A stretch of 64,000 bases of DNA from Streptomyces sp. SAI-135 (GTDB lineage Bacteria > Actinomycetota > Actinomycetes > Streptomycetales > Streptomycetaceae), in contig NZ_JARXYP010000002.1 in NCBI RefSeq assembly GCF_029893805.1, positions 3,162,001-3,226,000 on the forward strand, read 5' to 3'. The position numbers and the translations under genes are program-made. Below the pieces are notes generated by a model that was not told the DNA's origin, made no database searches, and worked only from the letters and a program-made list of their open reading frames with translations. Every line of letters begins with the position of its first letter. Within the stretch, counting starts at the first letter, position 1. Positions 26,409 to 35,951 of the stretch are shown here, one piece after another.

Positions 26409-28139
26409 GTGTCCGAGACCCTTGCAGAGAGCACGTCGCCCGAGGCCGAGGCGACGGGTGGGGACGGTGCGCCGGCCGGGAAGCCGTCCTGGCGCACCAC
26501 GCACCCCACCGCCGCACGGAACCTGCGGTGGGCCCTGAACGTCCTCGCCGCCCTGCTCGTCCTCGGGGCCCTGCTCCTGCCGAACAAGGTCCCTTATCTG
26601 CATCCGCGGGCGTTCCTGCGGATTCCGGCCGAGGCGATCCTCGGGGCGGCCGTGACGCTCGCGCTGCCGCGTCGGCCGCGGTTGGCGGTGGCCGTGCTGG
26701 CCGGCGTCGGGCTCGGGGTGATGACGGTCCTGAACCTGCTCGACATGGGCTTCAACGACTACCTCGGGCGGCCCTTCAACCCCGTCCTCGACTGGGAGCT
26801 GCTCGACGACGCGCAGTCGTACGTCGCCGACTCGATGGGCGGGGCCGTGGCGGTCGCAGCCCTGGTCGGCGTCTTGGCTGTCGTCCTCCTGCTGCTGTCA
26901 CTGACGACACTGGCGATGGTCAGGCTGAGCGGTCTGCTGGTCCTGGACCGGCGGCTCGCCACCCGCGGAACCCTCGCCGCCGCCACCGTCTGGGTCACCT
27001 GCTCCGCCCTCGGCCTCCAGCTCTTCGGCACGCCGCTGGCCTCCGAGCACACCGCGGCGCTCGCCACGCTCCAGGCCAAGCGGGTGCTGTACACCGTGCG
27101 CGACGAGGCCGAGTTCCAGAAGGTCGCCAGGGCCGACGCCTTCGGGAACACGCCGGGCGCCCAGCTGGTGCCCGATCTGCGCGGCAAGGACATGGTCTTC
27201 GCCTTCATCGAGAGCTACGGCCGCAGCGCCGTCGAGGACCCGGCCATCGCGCCCGGCGTCGACAGGACCCTCGACACGAGCACCGCGGCCCTCGCCAAGG
27301 CGGGCTTCCACGCGAAGAGCGGCTGGCTGACCTCGGCGACGTACGGCGGCAGCAGCTGGCTCGGCCACTCGACGACCCTCTCCGGGCTCTGGATCGACAA
27401 CCAGCAGCGCTACCGCACAGTCATGGCCAGTGACCACCTCAGCCTCACCAAGGCCTTCAAGAAGACCGGCGCCTGGGACACGGTCGGGGTGATGCCGGGC
27501 GTCCAGAAGGGCTGGCCCGAGCAGCAGTACTACGGCCTCGACAAGGTCTACAACGCCTTCCAGCTCGGCTACCGGGGGCCCAAGTTCAGCTGGTCGACGA
27601 TGCCCGACCAGTACGCCCTGGAGGCCTACCAGCGTCAGGTCCACGGCAAGAAGCGCGACAAGCCGCTGATGTCCGAGATCATCCTGACCTCCAGCCACCA
27701 GCCCTGGGCGCCCATCCCGAAGATGGTCGACTGGGACGACCTGGGCGACGGCTCGGTCTTCAAGCCCATCCAGAAGGCCGGCAACAAGGCCTCCGACATC
27801 ATCGCCGACCCCGCCCGCTCCAAGCAGGAGTACGGCAAGTCCATCTCCTACTCGGTGACGTCACTGACCCAATGGCTGGAGCGCTACGGCAACGACGACA
27901 CTGTCCTCGTCTTCCTCGGCGACCACCAGCCGATCGCCCGCGTCAGCGGCCAGAACGCCAGCCGTGACGTGCCGATCTCCATCGTCGCCAAGGACCCGAA
28001 GATCCTGGCCAAGATCGCCAACTGGAACTGGACGGACGGCCTGAAGCCCGCCCACAACGCCCCGGTCTGGAAGATGAGCTCCTTCCGAGACCGCTTCCTG
28101 ACGGCCTACGGCTCGACCCCACATCCGTCGAAGGGGTAG
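26409..28139 (+). CDS. Membrane sulfatase/LTA-synthase-like alkaline phosphatase superfamily protein
   Basis: This 576-residue protein has a cytosolic tail of about 40 residues, then four hydrophobic segments up to about residue 200. An extracellular alkaline-phosphatase-fold domain follows. Recognisable parts are FAFIESYGRSAVED (metal site), TYGGSSWLGHSTTLSGLW, EIILTSSHQPWAP and VFLGDHQPIARVSG (metal-binding Asp-His). The layout fits sulfatases and phosphoglycerol transferases acting on wall or lipid substrates, but the substrate is unknown. The GTG at 26409 has AAGGA about 10 nt upstream. A 9-bp hairpin (26345-26377) sits in the leader. Confidence 0.8.
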   Translation: MSETLAESTSPEAEATGGDGAPAGKPSWRTTHPTAARNLRWALNVLAALLVLGALLLPNKVPYLHPRAFLRIPAEAILGAAVTLALPRRPRLAVAVLAGVGLGVMTVLNLLDMGFNDYLGRPFNPVLDWELLDDAQSYVADSMGGAVAVAALVGVLAVVLLLLSLTTLAMVRLSGLLVLDRRLATRGTLAAATVWVTCSALGLQLFGTPLASEHTAALATLQAKRVLYTVRDEAEFQKVARADAFGNTPGAQLVPDLRGKDMVFAFIESYGRSAVEDPAIAPGVDRTLDTSTAALAKAGFHAKSGWLTSATYGGSSWLGHSTTLSGLWIDNQQRYRTVMASDHLSLTKAFKKTGAWDTVGVMPGVQKGWPEQQYYGLDKVYNAFQLGYRGPKFSWSTMPDQYALEAYQRQVHGKKRDKPLMSEIILTSSHQPWAPIPKMVDWDDLGDGSVFKPIQKAGNKASDIIADPARSKQEYGKSISYSVTSLTQWLERYGNDDTVLVFLGDHQPIARVSGQNASRDVPISIVAKDPKILAKIANWNWTDGLKPAHNAPVWKMSSFRDRFLTAYGSTPHPSKG

Positions 28140-28189
28140 GGGGTGCCGGGTTCGGTTGTCGGGCGGGTGCGGGTGAGTGGGGGCCGGTC

Positions 28190-28209
28190 GCGCAGTTCCC
28201 CGCGCCCCT
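28190..28209 (+). repeat. 3'-end hairpin motif, copy 1
   Basis: An exact GCGCAGTTCCCCGCGCCCCT starts 51 nt after the sulfatase-like stop and is oriented with that gene. CGCG on each side of CAGTTCCC can pair. Confidence 0.8.
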
Positions 28210-28499
28210 AGGGAGTTGCAGTCAGCCGCGCCACGACGGGCCCTTCGTCACCTCGTCCGCCACGACGGGCCGTTCGCCGGACCGCGCGCCCCTGTGGACC
28301 GTCAGTCGCGTACGGCGCGAAGGGGACGGGGTGGGGGGTGTCCGCCCGCAGCGGCCGGCGTCCGTTACAGGGCCCCTTCTTCGAGGGACCGAGCCGCCGG
28401 ACCGAGGACGGATACCCCCCACCCCGGCACCGACCCACCCACCGGGCAGACGGCGCTACACAAGCCCCCAGAGACCGCAACGGGCCGCCGCAGGCATTC

Positions 28500-28519
28500 A
28501 GGGGCGCGGGGAACTGCGC
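28500..28519 (-). repeat. 3'-end hairpin motif, copy 2
   Basis: An exact copy on the minus strand starts 43 nt after the dusB stop, again oriented with the upstream gene. Confidence 0.8.
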
Positions 28520-28561
28520 GAAAACGCCCGCCCCCACCAAGCCGCACCCGACCGGAACCCG

Positions 28562-29716
28562 TCAGCCCCCCGACGTGTCCAGCTCCGCGTCCTCCCCGAC
28601 CCCCGCTGCACAGTCGTAGGGGTCCTTCAGCCAACCGTCCGGCAGAACAACCCTGTTGTTACCGGACGTGCGCCCCCGCGGCCCGTCCGCCCCCACCGGC
28701 CACGACTGATCGAGGTCCAGCTCGTCCAGCCCCGCCCGCAGTTCCGACAGCGACGACGTGACAGCGAGCCGCTTGCGCATCTCGCTGCCGACCGCGAACC
28801 CCTTCAGATACCAGGCCACATGCTTGCGGAAGTCGATGACCCCGCGCGCCTCGTCCCCGATCCACTCACCGAGCAGCGTGGCGTGCCGCACCATGACGTC
28901 GGCCACCTCCCGCAGCTGCGGACGCCGGAACTCCGCGCGCCCCTCGAACGCCGCCACGAGATCCGCGAACAGCCACGGCCGCCCCAGGCACCCCCGCCCG
29001 ACGACCACCCCGTCGCACCCGGTGGACTCCACCATCCGCAACGCGTCCGACGCCGACCAGATGTCGCCGTTGCCGAGCACGGGAATCTCCGGCACGTGCT
29101 CCTTGAGCCGCGCGATCGCCTCCCAGTCGGCCGTACCGCCGTAGTGCTGCGCGGCCGTCCGCCCGTGCAGAGCGATCGCGGTCACGCCCTCCTCGACGGC
29201 GATCCGCCCGGCGTCCAGATACGTGAGGTGATCGTCGTCGATCCCCTTGCGCATCTTCATCGTGACCGGCAGGTCCCCCGCCCCGCTCACGGCCTCCCGC
29301 AGGATCGCCCGCAGCAGCGGCCGCTTGTACGGCAGCGCGGACCCGCCGCCCTTCCGGGTCACCTTCGGCACGGGGCAGCCGAAGTTGAGGTCGATGTGGT
29401 CGGCGAGGTCCTCCTCCGCGATCATGCGGACGGCCTTGCCGACGGTCGCGGGGTCGACGCCGTACAGCTGGATCGACCGCGGCTTCTCGCTCTCGTCGAA
29501 GTGGATCAGCTGCATGGTCTTCTCGTTGCGCTCGACCAGCGCCCGGGTCGTGATCATCTCGCTGACGAACAGCCCCTTGCCCCCGCTGAACTCCCTGCAC
29601 AGGGTGCGGAAGGGCGCGTTGGTGATCCCGGCCATGGGGGCGAGGACGACCGGCGGCTGCACGGTGTGCGGGCCGATTCGCAGGGGTGTCTTGTCGGTGG
29701 GCGTGGTCGTGGGCAT
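28562..29716 (-). CDS. dusB: tRNA-dihydrouridine synthase B-type
   Basis: This 384-residue FMN enzyme reduces uridine to dihydrouridine in the tRNA D-loop using NADPH. The TIM barrel shows VVLAPMAGITNAPFR (FMN site), SIQLYGVDPATV, DLNFGCPVPKVTRKGGG with the catalytic Cys, TVKMR-like PVTMKMRKGID, IALHGRTAAQHY and VLGNGDIWSASDAL. The C-terminal helical tRNA-binding domain follows. The ATG at 29716 gives the conserved N-terminus. It is divergent from the MFS exporter with 87 nt between starts. A 3'-end hairpin motif follows the stop. Confidence 0.93.
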   Translation of the reverse strand: MPTTTPTDKTPLRIGPHTVQPPVVLAPMAGITNAPFRTLCREFSGGKGLFVSEMITTRALVERNEKTMQLIHFDESEKPRSIQLYGVDPATVGKAVRMIAEEDLADHIDLNFGCPVPKVTRKGGGSALPYKRPLLRAILREAVSGAGDLPVTMKMRKGIDDDHLTYLDAGRIAVEEGVTAIALHGRTAAQHYGGTADWEAIARLKEHVPEIPVLGNGDIWSASDALRMVESTGCDGVVVGRGCLGRPWLFADLVAAFEGRAEFRRPQLREVADVMVRHATLLGEWIGDEARGVIDFRKHVAWYLKGFAVGSEMRKRLAVTSSLSELRAGLDELDLDQSWPVGADGPRGRTSGNNRVVLPDGWLKDPYDCAAGVGEDAELDTSGG

Positions 29717-29803
29717 GGCCCCATTGTCACGCACGCCCCGGGGTACCCGTGCATCGATCATGTACCGACCATTAGTTAGACGCACTATCGAAATCGGCGT
29801 ACG

Positions 29804-31255
29804 ATGAAACGCATGCCCGAGCTCAGTCACCGCCGACGCATGCTGGTCCTCGCGATCTGCTGTATGAGCCTCCTGATCGTGAGTCTCGACACCACCGCGC
29901 TCAACGTCGCCCTGCCCGCCATGCAGCGCGGCCTGGACGCGAGCACCGCGGGTCTCCAGTGGACGATCGACGCGTACACCCTGGTCCTCGCCTCACTGCT
30001 GATGCTGGCCGGTTCCACGGCCGACCGGATCGGCCGCAAGCGGGTCTTCATGGCGGGCCTGGTCGTCTTCACGATCGGCTCCGCGCTGTGTTCCGCCGCG
30101 CCGAACCTGGAGGCGCTGATCGCCTTCCGGATGGTGCAGGCGGTCGGCGGTTCGATGCTCAACCCGGTCGCGATGTCGATCATCACCAACACCTTCACCG
30201 ACCCGCGCGAGCGGGCGCGGGCGATCGGTGTGTGGGGCGCGGTCGTCGGCATCTCCATGGCCGCGGGGCCGCTGGTCGGCGGGGTGCTCGTGGACGCGGT
30301 CGGCTGGCGTTCGATCTTCTGGGTCAACCTGCCGGTCGGGCTCGCGGCGCTGCTGCTCACCCTGCGGTACGTGCCGGAGTCCCGGGCGCCCAGGGCCCGC
30401 CGCCCCGACCCGGTGGGACAGCTCCTGGTGATCGCGCTGTTCGGCTCGCTGACGTACGCGATCATCGAGGCGCCGGCCGCGGGGTTCTCGTACGTGCTGC
30501 CCTTCGCCGTGGTGGCCGTGCTCGCGCTGGCGGGGCTCCTCTGGTACGAGCCCCGGCGTGCCGAACCTCTCATCGACCTGCGGTTCTTCCGGTCCGCGCC
30601 GTTCAGCGGGGCCACAGTGATCGCGATCAGCGCGTTCGCGGGGCTGGGCGGGTTCCTGTTCCTGTCGACGCTGTACCTCCAGAACGTCCGGGGGCTGGAC
30701 GCGCTGCACGCCGGTCTGTGGATGCTGCCGATGGCGGTGCCGATGTTCCTGTTCGCGCCCCTGGCCGGGCGGCTGGTGGGGAGCCGGGGGCCGAGGCTGC
30801 CGCTGGTCGCCGCCGGGGTCATGATCACCGCCAGCGGGGTGCTGTTCGCCGCGTTCGACGCGGAGACGTCCGATGTGACGCTGTTCCTCGGGTACGTGCT
30901 GTTCGGGATCGGCTTCGGGCTGGTGAACGCGCCGATCACGAACACGGCGGTGTCGGGGATGCCGCGTGCCCAGGCCGGGGTCGCGGCGGCCGTGGCGTCC
31001 ACCAGCCGTCAGCTCGGGCAGACGCTCGGGGTGGCGGTGATCGGGGCGGTGCTGGCCTCGGGGGTGGGTTCGGCCTCGTACCGGGAGGAGTTCGTGTCCG
31101 CCGCGGTGCCGGGGTGGTGGATCCTGGCCGGGTGCGGGGGCGCTGTGCTGGCTCTCGGGGCGGTGACGACTGGGCCGTGGGCCCGGCGTTCCGCTGAGCG
31201 GACGGCTGAGCGGCTGGAGTCCGTGGAGGTTCGCGAGGCGGCGGGGGTCGCGTAG
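29804..31255 (+). CDS. MFS drug:H+ antiporter, DHA2 (EmrB/QacA) family
   Basis: This 483-residue transporter has 14 predicted helices. Motif D1-like LDTTALNVALPAMQRGL lies in helix 1, motif A ADRIGRKRVFMAG between helices 2 and 3, and motif C-like WGAVVGISMAAGPLVGGVLVDAVGWRSIFWVNLPVG in helix 5. It should expel lipophilic or cationic drugs. The start may be the ATG at 29804 or at 29813; neither has a clear ribosome-binding site, so a short or leaderless message is possible. The upstream gap is unusually AT-rich (attagttagacgcactatcg) and is likely the regulated promoter. No regulator gene is adjacent. Confidence 0.88.
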   Translation: MKRMPELSHRRRMLVLAICCMSLLIVSLDTTALNVALPAMQRGLDASTAGLQWTIDAYTLVLASLLMLAGSTADRIGRKRVFMAGLVVFTIGSALCSAAPNLEALIAFRMVQAVGGSMLNPVAMSIITNTFTDPRERARAIGVWGAVVGISMAAGPLVGGVLVDAVGWRSIFWVNLPVGLAALLLTLRYVPESRAPRARRPDPVGQLLVIALFGSLTYAIIEAPAAGFSYVLPFAVVAVLALAGLLWYEPRRAEPLIDLRFFRSAPFSGATVIAISAFAGLGGFLFLSTLYLQNVRGLDALHAGLWMLPMAVPMFLFAPLAGRLVGSRGPRLPLVAAGVMITASGVLFAAFDAETSDVTLFLGYVLFGIGFGLVNAPITNTAVSGMPRAQAGVAAAVASTSRQLGQTLGVAVIGAVLASGVGSASYREEFVSAAVPGWWILAGCGGAVLALGAVTTGPWARRSAERTAERLESVEVREAAGVA

Positions 31256-31262
31256 TTCTGAC

Positions 31263-31676
31263 GCGCGTCGTTTTTCGGCCGACCGCCGGTGGGGGCGGGG
31301 CGCGCAGTTCCCCGCGCCCCTGGGTGGATGGGGGTGGCCAGCGTGAAGCTGCACCCTCCGCCGCAGCGGGACAGGCAACGCGTCGTTCTGCGGCCTTCCG
31401 CCGGTGGGGGCTGGGCGCGCAGTTCCCCGCGCCCCTGGATGTGGGCGTGGCCGGCGTCGAAGCCTCAGCCTCCGCCGCAGCGGGGAAGACAGCGCGTCGT
31501 TCTGCGGCCTTCCGCCGGTGGGGGCTGGGCGCGCAGTTCCCCGCGCCCCTGGGTGGGAGGGCGTGGCCAGCGTGAAGCTGCACCCTCCGCCGCGGCGGGA
31601 CAAGTAACGCGTCGTTCTGCGGACCCCGCTGCCGCGCGAGAAGCTGCACATCCCCCCTGCGGTCGGCAGGCGCGGC
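31263..31676 (+). repeat. 115-bp tandem repeat array (three copies plus partial)
   Basis: The 421-nt gap after the MFS gene is filled by three tandem units starting at 31263, 31378 and 31492, with a fourth start at 31607 that diverges after about 16 nt. Each unit runs gcgtcgttctgcgg, a hairpin core with GCGCAGTTCCCCGCGCCCCT (31302, 31417 and 31531), then a ccgccgcagcggg tail. The hairpin stem GGGCGCG/CGCGCCC is preserved in all three. No gene is seen. The array sits between convergent genes and all motif copies are oriented with the upstream MFS gene. Confidence 0.85.
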
Positions 31677-34600
31677 TCAGTGCAGGTGGTTCACGACGAG
31701 TCGCTGGGCCGCGGGTACGTAGCGCTGGGCTGTGAGCGCCAGTGTGATCGCCGTTCCCACTCCTGCCCATGCCACCGGACCCAGCGGCGTGCAGCCGAAC
31801 AGGCGGCTGACGCCCGGGGTCTCCACGACCGCGAACAGGACGGCCGCCGAACCCAGGGACGTCAGCCGGACCAGCGGGCTCTCCCTGCGGTCGGCCCAGG
31901 TCTGGGCGAGCTGGGTGCCGACCACCGCGCACAAGGCCATCGTCGTCGAGCGGCGGGCCGTGCCCGGGGTGAAGCGGCCGATGAGCCAGGCCACCGTGGC
32001 GCCCAGGCAGGTGGTGACGGCGCGGTCGCGGATCTGGCGGGTGAGGGAGGTGCCCAGGATCGTGTCCACCGAGGGGTTGTCCTCCGTGGGTTTCTCCGTC
32101 GGCGTGACCGCCACCGCCATCGCCGGGAACAGGTCGGTGAAGAGGTTCACCAGGAGCATCTGCCGGGTGGACAGGGGGGCCGCGCCCGACAGCAGGGTGC
32201 CGAGGATGCCGAAACCCACCTCGCCCGCGTTGCCGCCGATCAGGATGGCGATGGCGTCGGCGACGCTGTGCCACAGGGCGTGGCCCTCGCGCACGGCCTC
32301 GATGAGGGCGGTGAGGTCGTCGCCGGTGAGGACGAGGTCGGCGGCGTTGCGGGCGGCGGCCGAGCCGCGGGCGTTGATGCCGACGCCGATGTCGGCGGCC
32401 CGGATGGCGGCCGCGTCGTTGGCGCCGTCGCCGACCATGCCGACGACCCGGCCCGCGTCCCTGAGCGCCTCGACGACCTGGAGCTTCTGCTCGGGCGCCA
32501 CCCGGGCCACGACATCGGCGTCGCGCAGCATCCGGGAGCGGGCCGAGCGGTCGGCGGCGGCCAGTTCGTCACCGGTGACGACCGTGGCGTCCTCGGGCCA
32601 GCCCAGGTCGGTGGCGATGGCGCGGGCGGTCTGCGGGTGGTCGCCGGTCAGCACGACCGGCCGTACGCCCGCCTCGCGCAGTCCGCGCACCAGCTCGGGG
32701 GAGGTCTCCCGGGCCACGTCGGCGAGGGCCAGCAGGCCCACGAACTCCAGGTCGCGCAACGGCTCCTCCGGTACGGCCTGCTCGTCACCGTCCAGCGGAC
32801 GCCGGGCCACCGCAAGGACCCGCAGGCCGTCGGCCGCCAGGGAGTGGGCCCGCTCGGAGGCATCGGCGGGCAGGTCGGCGCAGGCGGGCAGGACGGTCTC
32901 CGGGGCGCCCTTGAGCACCAGGACCGGGGAGTCGTCGCCGGCCTGTCCGACGGCGGCGGCGTAACCGCGGCCGGCCTCGAAGGGGAGGCCCTCCAGCTGG
33001 GTCCACTCCGCGTCGGGGGCGGCCGCGTCCAGGACGGCCTCGTCGGTGGCGTGGGCCGGCCGCTGCTCGGAGTCGCCGTCGAGCTGCGGGCACGCGCGGG
33101 CCGCGATCCGCAGCGGGCCGTCCGCGCCGGGCTCGCCGGGAGCGTGGACCGTGCCGTGCGCGTCCGCGACCCGGACCAGGCGCAGCCGGTTCTCGGTGAG
33201 GGTGCCGGTCTTGTCGAAGCAGATGGTGTCCATGCGGCCGAGGGCTTCAAGCGTGCGCGGGGCGCGCACCAGGACGCCGTGCGCGCTGAGCCGGCGGGCG
33301 GCCGCGAGCTGCGCGACCGTGGCCACCAGCGGCAGCCCCTCCGGCACGGCGGCCACCGCGACCGCGACGCCGCCGCTGACCGCCTGCCGCAGGGGTGTGC
33401 CGCGCACCAGGGCGAGCCCGGTGACGGCCGCGCCGCCCGCCATCGTCAACGGCAGTGCCTTGCGGGTGAGTTCCTGGAGCCGGGCCTGGACCCCGCCGGC
33501 GGCGGGATTGCGGGCGGCGAGCGCGACGGCGCGGGCGGCCTCGGTGCGGTCGCCGGTGTCCACGACGACCGCGCGGGCGTTCCCGGCCACCACGGTCGTC
33601 CCCTCGAAGACCATGCAGTGCCGTTCGGCGACGGGGGCGCGCGGGCTCGGGTCGGTGGACTTGCCCACCGGGAGGGACTCGCCGGTCAGCGCGGACTCGT
33701 CGACCTCCAGGCCGTCCTGCCACAGCAGCCGGGCGTCGGCGGGCACGACGTCGTCCAGGGTCAGCTCGATGACATCGCCCGGGCGCAGCCCGGCGGCGTC
33801 GACCACATGAGGTTCCGCGTCGCCCTCCTCCGCGACCCGGGCCTTCTGCTTCTGCTGGGCGAGCAGCCCGGACAGGGCCCGCTCGGCGCGCAGCCGCTGA
33901 AGGCCGCCGACGAGCGCGTTCAGGTCGAGGGCGCCGACCACCAGCAGGGCGTCCATCGCGGACCCGAGGATCGCGGACGCGGCCGAGCCGACCGCGAGGA
34001 CCGGGGTCAGCGGGTCGTCCAGCTCCCCGCGCACGGCCCTGGCGAGCTGCGCCGTCCACCTGGCGGGGGCCAGCACGGGCAGTCGTACGACGGCGTCGGC
34101 GGCGGTGCGGACCCGTTCCGTCGTCTGCTCGGCGAGCGTCGGCTCGGGGGGCGCCTGCTGTTCGAGCCGGTCGCGCACGTCGTCCGGGTCCAGGGCGTGC
34201 CAGGCCACCCGCGGGCGGGGGTGCGGGAGGCTCGCGGACGCCACCCGGAGGGCGGCGCGGGTGCCGGTGAGGAGGGCGGCGGCCGCGGCCGCGTCGACGG
34301 GTGCGTGCCGCAGTCCCGGCAGTGCCGTACGGCGTCGGCCGCGGCCCGACTCGCCGACGGCGACGAGGAGTCCGGACAGGGCGGCGCCCGAGCGGGCCAG
34401 GGTCTGGGAGCGGCGGCCGACCCCGCGTGCCGCCGGTACGGCGGTCAACAGCCGCCAGACGTCGGACAGTCCGTGCGGGGCGAGGACGTCGGCGCCCCAG
34501 GCGACCGCGCAGCCGCCGTCGGTGAGGGAGACGGCCACGTCGCCGCGCAGCAGTCCGGCGACGACGTCGGCGTCCTCGGGGCGGGCCACGGTGAGCACTC

Positions 34601-35942
34601 CGCCTTCGTCGTCGCGGAGTTGGTCGACGATGTCCCGCAAGGGCCGTCCGGCGTCCATGACTTGGTCGGCGAGGCCGGTGAAGTCGGCCAGGGCGGGGTC
34701 GTCCAGGACGACGACCCGCAGTCCTGCGCGCCGGGCGGCGTCCAGCACCGGCTCGGCCCAGGCGTCGGCGCCCGCGCCCGGGGTGCGCAGGGCGCTCGGG
34801 TGCAGCAGGACGGTGCCGACGGTCTCCAGCTGCCGCAGCCGGTCCGGGTCGCGCACCAGGACGCCGGTACGCGCCAGGGTCGCGCTCAGTACGGCGTGGA
34901 AGGCGGCGGGGCCGTAGCGCGCGGCCTTGGGGGAGCCCGCGAGGACGGCTTCGGCGGCCTCGGTCACGTCGTGCTTGACGAGGAGCGCGGCGACGGCGCC
35001 GGCGATGCTGCCGGCCGAGGCGTGGCCCGCGTACTCCGAGGCGGGCGAGGGGCGCGGGGGCGGGCGCAGGGCCGCGTCGGCGGGCACGCTGTCGCGGTCG
35101 GGGACGCAGAGGTCGTCGTGCACCGTCTCGAAGGCGGCCGTCCGCACGACGGCCTCGGCCAGCTGGCAGCCGCGCAGGGTGCCGTCGAGCAGCAGGGAGG
35201 TGGGGCTGTGCCCGGCGCCGTGCACGGCGGCGTTCACGACGGCCAGCGCGACGTCCATGCGGGCGCTTCCGAGCCGCCCGCGCAGCCAGCCCCGGAAGCG
35301 GGGGTTCTCCCGCAGCAGCATCACGACCGCCGTCACCGGCCGGGGCGAGGCGGGCAGCCGCAGCGCGGACCCGGTGAGGGCGGCGACGGCTCCGGCGGCG
35401 TCGGCGGCCAGTGCCAGGGCGGCGGTGCGCACGGAGCCGGGGTCGCCGGGGTGGGCGAGCTCCTCGACGTCCTGATCGTCCGCCACCAGTCCGTACCGCT
35501 CGGCGAGGACCGAGATCCGCTTCTCGACCCGCTCGGTGGCCACTCCTTCGGCGGCGGTCACGACGAGCCGTCCGAGGCCCTGGTCCCAGTAGGCCAGGGC
35601 GATGTCGGGATGGTCGGCCAGGGCGGTGACGAGACGGCGCCTGCGGTGTGCGACCGGTCCGTGCTCCCCGTGCATCCCGTGTTCCCCGTGCTCCGGGTCC
35701 GCCTGCGCGCGCAGGGGCAGGTGGACGCGGTGGCCCGCCCGCCAGTTCGGGGGTGCTCCCGGGAGGGCGGCCCTAGCGGCCCTTGTCGCCCGTGCCGCGA
35801 AGTCCGCGGTGCGCACGCCGGCCCGGGCCGTTCCGGCCACCGCCCCCGCGGCCGCGCCGACCGCGGTGGGCGTACCCCTGGCGAGCAGGCGGGGGCCGGC
35901 GAGGACGAGGCCCGCGGCTGCTGTCGTGAGTCCTCGGTTCAT
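31677..35942 (-). CDS. Large cation-translocating P-type ATPase with degenerate N-terminal ATPase-like half
   Basis: This 1421-residue protein resembles the oversized mycobacterial CtpH/CtpI class in length. The C-terminal half is a complete P-type ATPase: TGES (about 753), PEGLP (867), DKTGTLT with phosphorylated Asp910, and GDGANDAAAIRAADIGVGI. The last helices contain LLVNLFTDLFPAMAVA. The first ~530 residues contain parallels of the same blocks with catalytic residues lost (see finding). A His-rich patch (PEHGEHGMHGEHGPVAH, 83-99) may sense or bind metal. The ion is not predictable. It is preceded 9 nt upstream by a small membrane protein gene, so the two form an operon. Confidence 0.9.
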   Translation of the reverse strand: MNRGLTTAAAGLVLAGPRLLARGTPTAVGAAAGAVAGTARAGVRTADFAARATRAARAALPGAPPNWRAGHRVHLPLRAQADPEHGEHGMHGEHGPVAHRRRRLVTALADHPDIALAYWDQGLGRLVVTAAEGVATERVEKRISVLAERYGLVADDQDVEELAHPGDPGSVRTAALALAADAAGAVAALTGSALRLPASPRPVTAVVMLLRENPRFRGWLRGRLGSARMDVALAVVNAAVHGAGHSPTSLLLDGTLRGCQLAEAVVRTAAFETVHDDLCVPDRDSVPADAALRPPPRPSPASEYAGHASAGSIAGAVAALLVKHDVTEAAEAVLAGSPKAARYGPAAFHAVLSATLARTGVLVRDPDRLRQLETVGTVLLHPSALRTPGAGADAWAEPVLDAARRAGLRVVVLDDPALADFTGLADQVMDAGRPLRDIVDQLRDDEGGVLTVARPEDADVVAGLLRGDVAVSLTDGGCAVAWGADVLAPHGLSDVWRLLTAVPAARGVGRRSQTLARSGAALSGLLVAVGESGRGRRRTALPGLRHAPVDAAAAAALLTGTRAALRVASASLPHPRPRVAWHALDPDDVRDRLEQQAPPEPTLAEQTTERVRTAADAVVRLPVLAPARWTAQLARAVRGELDDPLTPVLAVGSAASAILGSAMDALLVVGALDLNALVGGLQRLRAERALSGLLAQQKQKARVAEEGDAEPHVVDAAGLRPGDVIELTLDDVVPADARLLWQDGLEVDESALTGESLPVGKSTDPSPRAPVAERHCMVFEGTTVVAGNARAVVVDTGDRTEAARAVALAARNPAAGGVQARLQELTRKALPLTMAGGAAVTGLALVRGTPLRQAVSGGVAVAVAAVPEGLPLVATVAQLAAARRLSAHGVLVRAPRTLEALGRMDTICFDKTGTLTENRLRLVRVADAHGTVHAPGEPGADGPLRIAARACPQLDGDSEQRPAHATDEAVLDAAAPDAEWTQLEGLPFEAGRGYAAAVGQAGDDSPVLVLKGAPETVLPACADLPADASERAHSLAADGLRVLAVARRPLDGDEQAVPEEPLRDLEFVGLLALADVARETSPELVRGLREAGVRPVVLTGDHPQTARAIATDLGWPEDATVVTGDELAAADRSARSRMLRDADVVARVAPEQKLQVVEALRDAGRVVGMVGDGANDAAAIRAADIGVGINARGSAAARNAADLVLTGDDLTALIEAVREGHALWHSVADAIAILIGGNAGEVGFGILGTLLSGAAPLSTRQMLLVNLFTDLFPAMAVAVTPTEKPTEDNPSVDTILGTSLTRQIRDRAVTTCLGATVAWLIGRFTPGTARRSTTMALCAVVGTQLAQTWADRRESPLVRLTSLGSAAVLFAVVETPGVSRLFGCTPLGPVAWAGVGTAITLALTAQRYVPAAQRLVVNHLH

Positions 35943-35951
35943 GGCTCGTCC

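Larger units (their letters stand above)
28140..28561. other. 422-nt gap between convergent genes, two copies of the 3'-end motif
   Basis: The gap between the sulfatase-like gene and dusB contains no convincing gene. It has one copy of the GCGCAGTTCCCCGCGCCCCT motif near each end, each oriented with its own upstream gene, plus short GC-rich repeats between them (cacgacgggc twice). It probably holds the 3' ends of both transcripts. Confidence 0.6.

Noticed and set aside
29771..29790. Short TAGT-N7-ACTA repeat before the DHA2 exporter
   Set aside because: Arms of 4 bp in an AT-rich stretch are expected by chance; only noted within the gene entry.
31263..31676. Possible CRISPR array
   Set aside because: The units are 115 bp, contiguous and similar throughout, with no unique spacers and no cas genes.
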